Assembly: GCA_016787575.1 (NCBI GenBank)
Contig: JAEUUO010000020.1
Location: forward strand, 62,001 to 126,000
Length of the DNA: 64,000 nt
Source of the DNA: Saprospiraceae bacterium
GTDB lineage: Bacteria > Bacteroidota > Bacteroidia > Chitinophagales > Saprospiraceae
Direction of reading: 5' to 3'
Under the pieces are notes generated by a model. The model made no database searches and had not been told where the DNA came from. It saw nothing but the letters and a program-made list of their open reading frames with translations. The translations under genes were made by a program, and so were the position numbers. Below are positions 18,852 through 27,235 of the stretch, one piece after another. Within the stretch, counting starts at the first letter, position 1. Each line of letters begins with the position of its first letter.

Positions 18852-20021
18852 TCAAAAGGACCATTTTCCTCTCAGAATGACAACGCCCCCGGCAGTTTGA
18901 TAGTTTGAACCATTTTCGGCAAAAGCTGCTTGTATCGTTAGATCCAGGTCTAAGTTTGTAAGTGCATTCCAGCTGAGTGTAGGCACAGCTATCAAGGTAT
19001 TGTAACTAGGAGAATATATTATGGATAAATTGCTTCGAAAAATTGGATTGAATGATTTTGAAACTCCTGCGTACAAACTTATTTTAAACGGAAATAAAGA
19101 TTTTGCTGAAAGTTGTGAATCAAATAAAGCCGGACCTCCAAATAGCAGTCCGGAAGGTTTACTGTTAAATAAACTTGAAAAGGAAATGTACCAATCATTT
19201 GTAAATGTTTGGTCCACTACAAATGAAGCAGTCCACACTCCAGAATGTTTTGCAATTTCATTTTTAGGGTGAAAGTAACTAAACTCCGCTTTAAATCCTG
19301 CGTTTCGAAGATTTCCAGCCCATCCTCCACCAAACATAAGGTCGTCCTGATACAAACCAGCTAACAATTGGAAGTCATAAGTCCATTTATTGAACTTGTA
19401 TAGAAATGCACCTATATGTGTATGTTTAGTTCTTCCTGGCTTGTAAGCAAATTCAAGTTTGCTTTGATCATTAAGATAACCTTGTATACGGATTGCATCG
19501 TTTCCGGGTCTTTCTTCGTAGTCGAAATCTAGAAAATTGTAAGCATTAAAGATGTCATTAGGATTCCAAATAGTATTCAATCCCCAATTGATGCGTTGTC
19601 TTCCAAGTTTAAGATCCCAATGTTCAAAAGTGTATTGTAAATACAAACGATCCACCACTGAATGCAATACCAAAGCATTTTGATTGATCCAAAGTTTTGA
19701 AAGATTAAAGTATCCTTCATAGGTATTGATGTATTTACCGTAGTCGGGAATCAATTTTAATTGACTTCCCCAAATAATTCGATTTCTAAGTTCGAATTTA
19801 GCAATAAATTTTTCAGAAAAATTAAATTTGAAATTCAATCGGTTGTGAATCAAGTTGCTTGAATAAACATTCGAAAGCCCATTTGAAAAACTTAAAGACT
19901 CAAGGTCTTTTAAATAACCCTTGCATTCCAACCAAGGTATTTTGGCATCCTGATCTTGTGCATGCAGAATTTTTGAAATAAAAAAACAGGTTGCAAGGAG
20001 TAAGGATTTCAAAAAGTTCAT
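18852..20021 (-). CDS. Outer-membrane beta-barrel protein of the LolA/ABC operon
   Basis: This 389-residue protein has a signal peptide ending HAQ and then alternating amphipathic strands with aromatic girdles (NRLNFKFNFSEKFIAKFELRN; LYLQYTFEHWDLKLGRQRINWG). The C-terminus VVILRGKWSF ends in an aromatic residue, as expected for BAM-inserted barrels. It resembles the DUF1302-type porin group (LGRQ...WG...N.fnaynf), though divergently. Its start overlaps the ATPase gene stop by 4 bases, so it is translationally coupled. It probably provides the outer-membrane element of the export system encoded by the four upstream genes. Confidence 0.7.
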   Translation of the reverse strand: MNFLKSLLLATCFFISKILHAQDQDAKIPWLECKGYLKDLESLSFSNGLSNVYSSNLIHNRLNFKFNFSEKFIAKFELRNRIIWGSQLKLIPDYGKYINTYEGYFNLSKLWINQNALVLHSVVDRLYLQYTFEHWDLKLGRQRINWGLNTIWNPNDIFNAYNFLDFDYEERPGNDAIRIQGYLNDQSKLEFAYKPGRTKHTHIGAFLYKFNKWTYDFQLLAGLYQDDLMFGGGWAGNLRNAGFKAEFSYFHPKNEIAKHSGVWTASFVVDQTFTNDWYISFSSLFNSKPSGLLFGGPALFDSQLSAKSLFPFKISLYAGVSKSFNPIFRSNLSIIYSPSYNTLIAVPTLSWNALTNLDLDLTIQAAFAENGSNYQTAGGVVILRGKWSF

Positions 20022-20740
20022 TCCAACAGATTAATGCCATTTGTAATTTTTGCTGGTGCTGTGTCTTCCACAATTTTTCCGTCTTCCAAAGTTATGACTC
20101 TTCGTGCACGACTAATAACGCGTTGGTCATGTGTTGAAAAAACAAAAGTCATGTTTTCTTCTTCATTTAATTTAAGCATCATATCCAATAAATTGGTAGC
20201 TGAAACAGAATCTAAATTGGCAGTAGGTTCGTCAGCAAGTATAAATTGAGGTTTTGATGCCAATGCACGAGCAACTGCAATTCGTTGTTGTTGTCCACCG
20301 GATAATTCTCCGGGTCTTTTATCCCCTTTATTTTCAAGTCCAACTTGTTTTAATAATTCCAAAACCCGCATTTCTCTTTGTTTGGCTGGAATCTTTTGAA
20401 GCAACATGATAAATTCGATATTCTCTTTTGCTGTTAAGACCGGAATCAGATTATAGGATTGAAATACAAAACCAATATTATTTAATCTGAAATCTATCAG
20501 TGCATTTCCATGCAGTTTGGTGATGTTGGTCCCATTGATTTCAACATAACCTGAACTGGGATGGTCCAATCCTCCGATCATATTTAATAAAGTTGTTTTC
20601 CCTGAACCAGATGGCCCTTTAATTGCAGTAAATTCACCGCGATTCAAATGCAATTGAGCATGGTCTAAAGCGACAACGGGAATTGAATCTTCGTCGTAAA
20701 TTTTAGATAAATTGTGTGCATCAATGACAGCTTGCTTCAT
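20018..20740 (-). CDS. LolD/MacB-type ABC transporter ATPase
   Basis: This 240-residue ATPase has Walker A GPSGSGKT (residues 42-49), Q-loop FVFQSYNLIP near 91-100, signature LSGGQQQR (146-153) and Walker B ILADEPTANLD (Asp170, Glu171). It belongs to the MacB/LolD/FtsE subfamily that powers FtsX-like permeases without moving substrate through a channel. It lies 3 bases after a permease gene and overlaps the barrel gene by 4 bases. It is the energy source of the operon 18852-23927. Confidence 0.92.
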   Translation of the reverse strand: MKQAVIDAHNLSKIYDEDSIPVVALDHAQLHLNRGEFTAIKGPSGSGKTTLLNMIGGLDHPSSGYVEINGTNITKLHGNALIDFRLNNIGFVFQSYNLIPVLTAKENIEFIMLLQKIPAKQREMRVLELLKQVGLENKGDKRPGELSGGQQQRIAVARALASKPQFILADEPTANLDSVSATNLLDMMLKLNEEENMTFVFSTHDQRVISRARRVITLEDGKIVEDTAPAKITNGINLLE

Positions 20741-20743
20741 AGA

Positions 20744-21955
20744 TTAATTTTTTATTGCGCTTGCAGGTTTTATCTTAAGGGCTCTTTGTGCAGGAAAGAT
20801 GGCAGACACCAATGCGGTAATTATGACCATAAAAATTATTTTAATTAACTGATCCATATTTAAATTAGGATATACGACCGGACTGTAACCAAAATTTGCG
20901 TAAACTTCCGAGTAGTTATTGAGATGAATTCCAGTATGATGTGTAATTGCGATGGTAATGAATGCAAGGATCATTCCAACAGGACAACCGGCTAGAATCA
21001 GAAAACAAGTTTCCCAAAGAATCATCGTAAAAATTTTAAACTTATTCATTCCAAGTGCCAGCAACATGCCAATTTCTCGAGTCCTTTCCAAGACGGACAT
21101 CATCATTGTATTTATAATTCCAAAAGTCAATGCGAGTAAAATAATTCCCATGTATATGTATACCATTTGTGTCCCGGCAGAAACAGTAATCCCAATTTCA
21201 GGTGATATTTCTATCCAGGATTTCACTTCCAATTCCGGCAAAACACTCTTAAATCGTTGAAGGCACGAATCCAGAGAATTGTTTGAGTAAAGCAAAACGG
21301 CTATTTCATGGATTCCCCCTTTCAAGCCAGCCAATGAATCAAGTTCTTCAATATTTACAAATACATTGGTTTCATCAAAGGGTGTATTTTGTGTTTTAAA
21401 TATTCCTGCAATTCGAAATGCGGCAGATGCTAGATTCCCTGCTGTATCTTGAAAAGTCAGAATTGTTTTTTTATTGATGTTTAATTTTAATTTATTTGCA
21501 AGTTTCTGACCAATGATAATTTCATTTCTTTTGGAAGGCGTGAAATAGTGACCATCAATTAATTTACTGGAAAGTTGAGTGAGCTTATTCTCTGCTTCTG
21601 TTTGAATTCCATTTATTTTTATACCGGTACTTCCAGAGGGGGAAGCGATCATCCCAAACAAAATAAGCCTTCCGGCAACTGCTTTAACCGAAGAATTTTC
21701 TTTTATTAGTTTAATGGTTTTTTCAGCATCCGGAACAATAAACCTGGACTCATGGTCATTTAAAAAATTGGGATGATGAATTTGAATATGTGAAATTTCA
21801 TCTTGAATTGCAGCATTTACGCGTTGTTCTATCATGCCATTGTAAAAGGCAATTAAAAACATACCAGACCATAAGCCTAAACTAATAGCAAGTAATAAAG
21901 TCAGACTTCTTTTTTTACTTCTCCAGATATTTCGCCGTGCAATTTTTAGAATCAT
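20744..21955 (-). CDS. FtsX/LolE-like ABC permease 1
   Basis: This 403-residue protein has one N-terminal membrane helix, a periplasmic MacB-PCD domain of about 200 residues, and three C-terminal helices. The coupling segment SVLERTREIGMLLALGMNKFKI near residues 287-308 is the standard LolC/LolE/MacB signature. The end AIFPAQRALKIKPASAIKN also fits. A second, different permease gene lies 8 bases upstream, so the transporter is probably a heterodimer, as in LolCDE. Confidence 0.9.
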   Translation of the reverse strand: MILKIARRNIWRSKKRSLTLLLAISLGLWSGMFLIAFYNGMIEQRVNAAIQDEISHIQIHHPNFLNDHESRFIVPDAEKTIKLIKENSSVKAVAGRLILFGMIASPSGSTGIKINGIQTEAENKLTQLSSKLIDGHYFTPSKRNEIIIGQKLANKLKLNINKKTILTFQDTAGNLASAAFRIAGIFKTQNTPFDETNVFVNIEELDSLAGLKGGIHEIAVLLYSNNSLDSCLQRFKSVLPELEVKSWIEISPEIGITVSAGTQMVYIYMGIILLALTFGIINTMMMSVLERTREIGMLLALGMNKFKIFTMILWETCFLILAGCPVGMILAFITIAITHHTGIHLNNYSEVYANFGYSPVVYPNLNMDQLIKIIFMVIITALVSAIFPAQRALKIKPASAIKN

Positions 21956-21963
21956 CTCATTAA

Positions 21964-23178
21964 TTAATTGCGAAGGGCTTTAACAGCATCCAATTTATGA
22001 ATATGCCAGATTGGATACAAGCCAATGAATAGTGTTAATATTAAAACAAAACCTGCTTGCGAAATAAAAACGGTACTATCTATTGCTGTTGGAATGACTG
22101 GTTCAAATCCAAATTTTTCATAAGCTTTTGCCATTTCTCCTGTAAATTGGATGGGATTTCTATTTAAATAAACTACCAGAGGAATACTGAGTAAAATTCC
22201 ACTTGCTACTCCGAGAGCTGTAATGAGCAATGTTTCACCCAACAGAATTAATCCCAGGTTTATTTTTTTTAATCCAATTGAAATCAACATGCCAAACTCC
22301 CGTTTGCGTTCAGCAGTCATCATTAAAACCGTTCCAAAAAAACCAAAGCCAATAATTAAGTAGAGCACCGCTGAAAAGATATAAAAAGAGGCTCCATCGG
22401 CTTTGATATGGTTAGAAATTTCAGGCATCATCTCTTCCCAATCCATGATTTCGTATTCTGAAGATAATTGGGTTCGTAGGCTTGAAACCAATGGTATTTT
22501 CTCCAATGGATTATCGAGAATTAAAGCAAGAGTTGTAATTCTGTTTTCTGAATTGAGTAAAACTTGACTTGCCTTTAAGGGAAGGTAGACAAAACTATTA
22601 TTCATTTCAGGAGATGCCAGATGCAACAAGCCAATAATTTTATATTTTCCTGCTGCAAGCGTACCTTGATAGGCTTGACCAAATAAAACCAAGGTGTCAT
22701 TTAGTTTAGCATTTAATCGCTTTGCTAATCCTTCAGCAATTAATACGGATTCATCATCAATGGTAAAATAAGTTCCTTCAATTATTTTTTCGTTTAAATG
22801 TGTTAGTTGCTTTTCTTTTATTGGGTCTGTCCCAATTAACATACATGCTTTCGTGGTATTGTTGAAGGATGCTAATGTAAATGTTTCCAATCTGGGAACA
22901 AAATCGAGTACATTTTTTTGTTGTTTAATTTTGTGAATCAACGTGTCGTTTAATTCAAAACAATTATCCAAAACGCGCTCATTCCAATATCCGGATTTAT
23001 GAATTTGAACATAGCCGGAATAATATCCCACTACATTTTTTATTAAATTATCAAATGCCCCTTTCTGAAATGATTGCATTAAAATGCAAAACATCACTGC
23101 AAATGTAATCGAGGCGGTTGTTATAAGTGTGCGTCTGTGATTACGCCATAAATTTCTCCAGATAAGTTTTAAAATCAT
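21964..23178 (-). CDS. FtsX/LolE-like ABC permease 2
   Basis: This 404-residue permease has the same layout as its neighbour: N-terminal helix, periplasmic domain and three C-terminal helices with AERKREFGMLISIGLKKINL near residues 287-306. The two are clearly homologous but well diverged, consistent with different halves of a heterodimer. Its start overlaps the LolA-like gene stop by 4 bases. Confidence 0.9.
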   Translation of the reverse strand: MILKLIWRNLWRNHRRTLITTASITFAVMFCILMQSFQKGAFDNLIKNVVGYYSGYVQIHKSGYWNERVLDNCFELNDTLIHKIKQQKNVLDFVPRLETFTLASFNNTTKACMLIGTDPIKEKQLTHLNEKIIEGTYFTIDDESVLIAEGLAKRLNAKLNDTLVLFGQAYQGTLAAGKYKIIGLLHLASPEMNNSFVYLPLKASQVLLNSENRITTLALILDNPLEKIPLVSSLRTQLSSEYEIMDWEEMMPEISNHIKADGASFYIFSAVLYLIIGFGFFGTVLMMTAERKREFGMLISIGLKKINLGLILLGETLLITALGVASGILLSIPLVVYLNRNPIQFTGEMAKAYEKFGFEPVIPTAIDSTVFISQAGFVLILTLFIGLYPIWHIHKLDAVKALRN

Positions 23179-23927
23179 TTGATACGAGGCATATTTTGCA
23201 TGCTGAAAAATGAATCATTTAGAGAAATATCAAATTGAAGTGAATTATAAATAAGTATGGTTTTATTTCCTTTTTTATCAGCTGGTATCATTTCTAAGCG
23301 GGAAGGCAACATTCTGCCCCCTAAGTTCTTAATTTCTCCGGCATGAAGTGTGTTAACCAATTGACCATCTTCATCAAAATAGGTAATGTAAAGTGAGTTG
23401 TAATCAATTTTAGATATACACATGTCTATGCGACTCCATAGTACTGCGGCATTTGGTTTTGGAATGAGTCGGATCTGGTAACAAGCAATTTTATCAATCA
23501 AAGTATCTTTAAGCATGGAATGTGTGTAATCTTCAAGTATGGATGCTTCTTTTACCAAATCATCATTTGTAAAATCAGTACCCATCCAACTTTGACTCAT
23601 CATGGAAGGAGGCATCTTTATATTCCTATCAATTGATGGAATCCAATTCCACACTTCTTTAGCACGTTTTAGAAACACAACTCCTTTGTCTTTTGCAGGT
23701 GCAAGAATTAATATTGCAGCCAAATCATTTCCTTTGCTCCAAGATTTTAAAGATAATTCCCGGGTCCAATTTGGTCTTACCGTTTGTATAGTGATTTGTG
23801 CAACTGAGCTCTTACCACGTGCATGTTCATCTGCTTTTCGAACAATGTTTATTGCTTCTTGAGAGAAACTTCCAGATAATATACCAAATTGAATCAAGCA
23901 GATAAAAAGTGGTTTTTTAAAGTGCAT
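23175..23927 (-). CDS. LolA-like outer-membrane lipoprotein-sorting protein
   Basis: This 250-residue protein has a signal peptide ending SFSQ and a LolA/LolB-like half-barrel of the 'outer membrane lipoprotein-sorting protein' family. Recognisable features are EHARGKSSVAQITIQTVRP, GVVFLKRAKEVWNWIPSIDR, the MMSQSWMGTDFTNDDLV stretch and the end FFSMQNMPRIK. It is the first gene of the operon with two permeases, ATPase and barrel. The set looks like a dedicated route for carrying a lipid or lipidated substrate across the periplasm, parallel to but distinct from housekeeping Lol. Confidence 0.85.
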   Translation of the reverse strand: MHFKKPLFICLIQFGILSGSFSQEAINIVRKADEHARGKSSVAQITIQTVRPNWTRELSLKSWSKGNDLAAILILAPAKDKGVVFLKRAKEVWNWIPSIDRNIKMPPSMMSQSWMGTDFTNDDLVKEASILEDYTHSMLKDTLIDKIACYQIRLIPKPNAAVLWSRIDMCISKIDYNSLYITYFDEDGQLVNTLHAGEIKNLGGRMLPSRLEMIPADKKGNKTILIYNSLQFDISLNDSFFSMQNMPRIK

Positions 23928-23943
23928 ACATTTTGAATGGGTT

Positions 23944-23951
23944 CAAAAATA
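23944..23951 (-). promoter_or_regulatory. Candidate -7 promoter element of the LolA-like operon
   Basis: On the minus strand the sequence reads TATTTTTG, a full match to TAnnTTTG, 17 bases before the first gene of the operon. The -33 element is unclear. Confidence 0.4.
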
Positions 23952-24064
23952 AAATATTGTGATAAGCCAATAAGATATAACAAATTTATTGGTTAAGAGT
24001 TGATTTATTGAAAAAAATAATTTCAGTTAACTGAATTCTAAGTGTAATAGACTAAAGGAGTGTC

Positions 24065-25297
24065 TTAATGAATTATTTGAAGTGGTTTTGTTTGTTGAAA
24101 GGATTCGTTGTATATTTTCAAATAGTACATTCCGGTTTCAAAACCTGAAACATCAAACACATAATGAGAAGATGCTTGAAGGTATTGCCAATGATGAATA
24201 ATTTGACCATTTACATTCAATAAGGCAAGTTTTAAATTATTGGGAGCATTGTCATTAACCAAAATTGATAAAACTGAATTCGCAGGATTCTCAAACAGAA
24301 TGACCTTCAATTCGAAAACGGTTTCATCAATTTGTGTCGTTCCATTATAGCTTGTCACATTTTCACGAATTGTATTGTGCCCACTTCCCGGACCGGTATT
24401 TCCAGTTGGGACCAAGCCATAGTAGCTGGTGCCCAAGACGTATGGATAAGCTGCTATCAAATTGCTATCCAAGCTTACAAAATAAGCATAGATCCCCTTA
24501 GGATATTCAGGAGTTACACAAAACCTGCCATTGTGTTCATCCAAATCACCGGAACCTTGAACGAATTCATAATCTTCGACATAATAACCTAATGGAAACC
24601 GTGTTGAGACATCCGGACCGGCAGAACTTGCAGCCATGCCATTGGGAAGGATGTTGCGTTTTATTATGTTTCGAATTTGATAACTGCTCTGCATTCTTCT
24701 AATGCCACCTGTTCCATCCTTATTTGAATAGCCAAATGCGCCATATACTGGAAATCCGTCAAAAGCATATCCAATTATTGGAGCATGCAACGTACTTAAA
24801 GTATCATTGTACAAACATCTTGGATTCAAATGATGGTGATATTCTCCATTAGGAGCAGGATGCCCCAAACAATTATCAAAAGAAGGACCTTCTACAACGA
24901 TCGCATTTTGATTCCACACATTTTGATTGTTATAACTCATTCCATCCTTTGGATTGAATATAGACACACCATTGGTCCAAACTCCAATATGTCCCAGACC
25001 CGTTGAAATGGGAGTATTGTTGTTAGCTTTTGGAAAACGGGTAATTTTAAAAACGAAGTTTTGATTTTTGGGTATGTTTGGATTGCCTTGCCATGGTCCA
25101 ATATCATACCCAGGAATGCAACTGGCGCTTACATATACATTGCTATCAGAATATTGTACTTTTTGGACATTGGAAGGAATGTTGTTGTAACCGGTAGCTC
25201 CAGTTGTGTTTAGAATCCAGGATGAAATTTCCGGAGTTATTTGCGCATTTGTTAAATGAGTAAAACTTAAAAGAGCAAAAACAAAAAATGATCTCAT
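24065..25297 (-). CDS. Secreted YHYH-domain protein with T9SS type A sorting domain
   Basis: This 410-residue protein has a signal peptide ending NAQ. The YHYH domain is seen in the Gly/Tyr/His-rich core GEYHHHLNPRCLY near residues 146-158 and IIGYAFDGFPVYGAFGY near 172-188, followed by GDLDEHNGRFCVTPEYPKGIYAYF. The last ~80 residues end in FDVSGFETGMYYLKIYNE, a type A sorting domain. YHYH domains are common in secreted proteins of marine and aquatic bacteria. The His and Tyr cluster suggests metal or redox chemistry, but none is proven. It is a single gene. Confidence 0.85.
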   Translation of the reverse strand: MRSFFVFALLSFTHLTNAQITPEISSWILNTTGATGYNNIPSNVQKVQYSDSNVYVSASCIPGYDIGPWQGNPNIPKNQNFVFKITRFPKANNNTPISTGLGHIGVWTNGVSIFNPKDGMSYNNQNVWNQNAIVVEGPSFDNCLGHPAPNGEYHHHLNPRCLYNDTLSTLHAPIIGYAFDGFPVYGAFGYSNKDGTGGIRRMQSSYQIRNIIKRNILPNGMAASSAGPDVSTRFPLGYYVEDYEFVQGSGDLDEHNGRFCVTPEYPKGIYAYFVSLDSNLIAAYPYVLGTSYYGLVPTGNTGPGSGHNTIRENVTSYNGTTQIDETVFELKVILFENPANSVLSILVNDNAPNNLKLALLNVNGQIIHHWQYLQASSHYVFDVSGFETGMYYLKIYNESFQQTKPLQIIH

Positions 25298-25354
25298 TAT
25301 TATTTTTTGTAAAGGTAAAGAATTGTTGGAATTCTAAAATGATTCAAAGAGTTG

Positions 25355-25412
25355 AGTCTATAGTCTATAGAGAGGAAGTCTATAGTCTCTGGATCTCAAT
25401 AGACTATAGACT
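25355..25412. repeat. AGTCTATAGTCT direct and inverted repeats
   Basis: AGTCTATAGTCT occurs at 25355-25366 and 25377-25388, and its exact reverse complement AGACTATAGACT occurs at 25401-25412. The second and third copies form a perfect 12-base-pair stem with a 12-base loop. Related AGACCATAG units recur at about 26070-26120, between the next two genes. They look like members of a dispersed intergenic repeat family. Confidence 0.8.
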
Positions 25413-25486
25413 AATTCCCTTTTCTTTCAGTATTATTTAGTATATTTGAAAGGATATCCTCTTTTATTATTATAAATTAATATAAT

Positions 25487-26017
25487 ATGAAAACTTTATT
25501 TGCATTTTTTGGGATTTGTTTATTCTGTAGCATTTTTTTACTCCAGGCTCAGAATCAACCCACGATGACATTTAGTACAGTCAATCAAATACGTATCAAG
25601 GAGCGGATCGATACCGTTGTCATTTTTGATCCGGCGACTTTATTAGAAACGGTAAGAATCATGAAGTATAAAAGTATCAATCTGGATTTAAATAATTGTC
25701 CTGAATTGGCTACAGAGGTTTCCTTAGGTTTTACACATGCGAGCGCAATTGAACTCTCAGATTGTGGGAGTTTATCCATACTTTGTAAGCCATTGGGGCA
25801 AGTAAATGAATGGACTATCCAATCTTTTACTATGGCCATCCAAAAGAAAGGACAACAAATTCAAAAATTCACAGCAACAGGTCCAAATTTTTCAGATGCA
25901 ATGTCAAATGCTTTAACCAAATTGGAAAGTGGATCTACTCTTTATTTTGAAAATATTAAATTGGCTATGACTGACAAATCAGTAGTATCACTTTCTTTTG
26001 GCGTTGAAGTAGATTAA
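25487..26017 (+). CDS. Small secreted protein resembling the GldM C-terminal domain
   Basis: This 176-residue protein has a signal peptide ending LLQAQ. The C-terminal half (IQSFTMAIQKKGQQIQ..., then FSDAMSNALTKLESGSTLYFENIKLAMTDKS) resembles the last periplasmic domain of GldM, the T9SS trans-envelope shaft protein: a strand, a '..fs..m...l..l..G..v.f.nI' helix-turn, and a final strand. No GldM membrane helix or other GldM domain is present, so it is a free-standing version. It may be a periplasmic adaptor. It is the first gene of the cluster with the TIR and barrel genes, 148 bases upstream of the TIR gene. The domain match is by eye and moderate. Confidence 0.55.
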   Translation: MKTLFAFFGICLFCSIFLLQAQNQPTMTFSTVNQIRIKERIDTVVIFDPATLLETVRIMKYKSINLDLNNCPELATEVSLGFTHASAIELSDCGSLSILCKPLGQVNEWTIQSFTMAIQKKGQQIQKFTATGPNFSDAMSNALTKLESGSTLYFENIKLAMTDKSVVSLSFGVEVD

Positions 26018-26165
26018 TTTATTTTTTATTGAGGAAGGACCAAAGACGAAGGTAGCATTGACCATAAACAAACAGACCTTAGACCATAGAACTTCAGACC
26101 ATAGCTCTAACCTTCAGACTTAATAATGCCAAAGCCATTTATTACTCAATCGAAACTGAATTTTT

Positions 26166-27224
26166 ATGTCCGACATATTTATAAGTTATTCTAGTGCTGA
26201 TCGGGACATCGTAAAAACGCTTGCAGGTTTATTTGAACAGCAAGGTTGGTCTGTTTGGTGGGACCGGGATATTCCAATTGGACAACATTACGATACCGTA
26301 ATTGAAAATGAATTGAAACAAGCGGCCTGTGTCGTCGTAGTGTGGACACAGCGATCTATTAATTCTGAATGGGTTAAAAACGAGGCTTTGGAAGCAGCTC
26401 ATATAAATAAACTTGTTCCGGTCTTGTTGGAAAAACTGGCTGTTCCACTAGCATTTAAACGGATTGAAACTGCGAAGCTCTATAATTGGGATGGGGATAC
26501 AAGCCATCCGGAATTGGAGTTGTTGTTCCATTCAATTCATTCAATACTTCAAAATCAAAGGGAGGGAGTTGAAGAACCATTTAAAAATCAAATACATGGA
26601 TCTGTATTGATAAATTCCATTAAGAAGATCCTTAAGCCGGCCTCTCTGGCTGTTTCCATTTTGGTACTTTCATTTTTAGCATTTTATTATTTTAATAAGC
26701 CAAATGAAGCTAGTCTGACGGTACGTATTTTTGACTGGAAAAAATTACCAATACCTCAAGGTGATATCAAAATTTATTTACCGCAATATATTAGAACACA
26801 ATCAGTTGATAAAATGGGTCAGGCATTTTTTAACGGCATTCCTAAAAGCGCATTAAAAACTAAGATGAAAATTGAAATAAACAGTCCTGGATATGTCAGT
26901 ATTTCATTAGATACCTTGTTTGATGCCAGCAGACCATTAGAGTTGAGCATGGCATTTTCTACGCAAGTAATAATTTCTGGAAAAGTTAAAACTGCTGCTG
27001 AGTTTCCTATTCGTGGAGTAGAGGTAAACGTTGAAGGAACAAAATATTTTGATTTATCTAAAACGGATGGTTCCTATAAAATCAGACTTGAAAAATATAC
27101 TTTGGGAGATGATATTACCATTACTACTTCCCATAAAGATTATGAAGATAAAAGCTTTATAATGAAAATCAGTGCACCTGAAATTTTAAGTCAGGATATT
27201 TTCTTAAACCCGGTTCCAAAATAA
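26166..27224 (+). CDS. TIR-domain membrane protein with extracytoplasmic CarboxypepD_reg-like domains
   Basis: Residues 1-130 form a TIR domain: MSDIFISYSSADRD, then WSVWWDRDIPIG and SINSEWVKNEALEAA, where Glu73 sits at the position of the catalytic Glu in NAD-cleaving TIR proteins. A single membrane helix follows at about 159-176. The remaining ~175 residues contain beta-rich modules, the last (ISGKVKTAAEFPIRGVEVNVEG..TDGSYKI) matching carboxypeptidase regulatory-like domains. The topology predicts TIR in the cytoplasm and the beta modules in the periplasm. It is 11 bases upstream of an outer-membrane barrel gene, so the three proteins may span the envelope. Confidence 0.8.
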   Translation: MSDIFISYSSADRDIVKTLAGLFEQQGWSVWWDRDIPIGQHYDTVIENELKQAACVVVVWTQRSINSEWVKNEALEAAHINKLVPVLLEKLAVPLAFKRIETAKLYNWDGDTSHPELELLFHSIHSILQNQREGVEEPFKNQIHGSVLINSIKKILKPASLAVSILVLSFLAFYYFNKPNEASLTVRIFDWKKLPIPQGDIKIYLPQYIRTQSVDKMGQAFFNGIPKSALKTKMKIEINSPGYVSISLDTLFDASRPLELSMAFSTQVIISGKVKTAAEFPIRGVEVNVEGTKYFDLSKTDGSYKIRLEKYTLGDDITITTSHKDYEDKSFIMKISAPEILSQDIFLNPVPK

Positions 27225-27235
27225 AATTAATTAAT

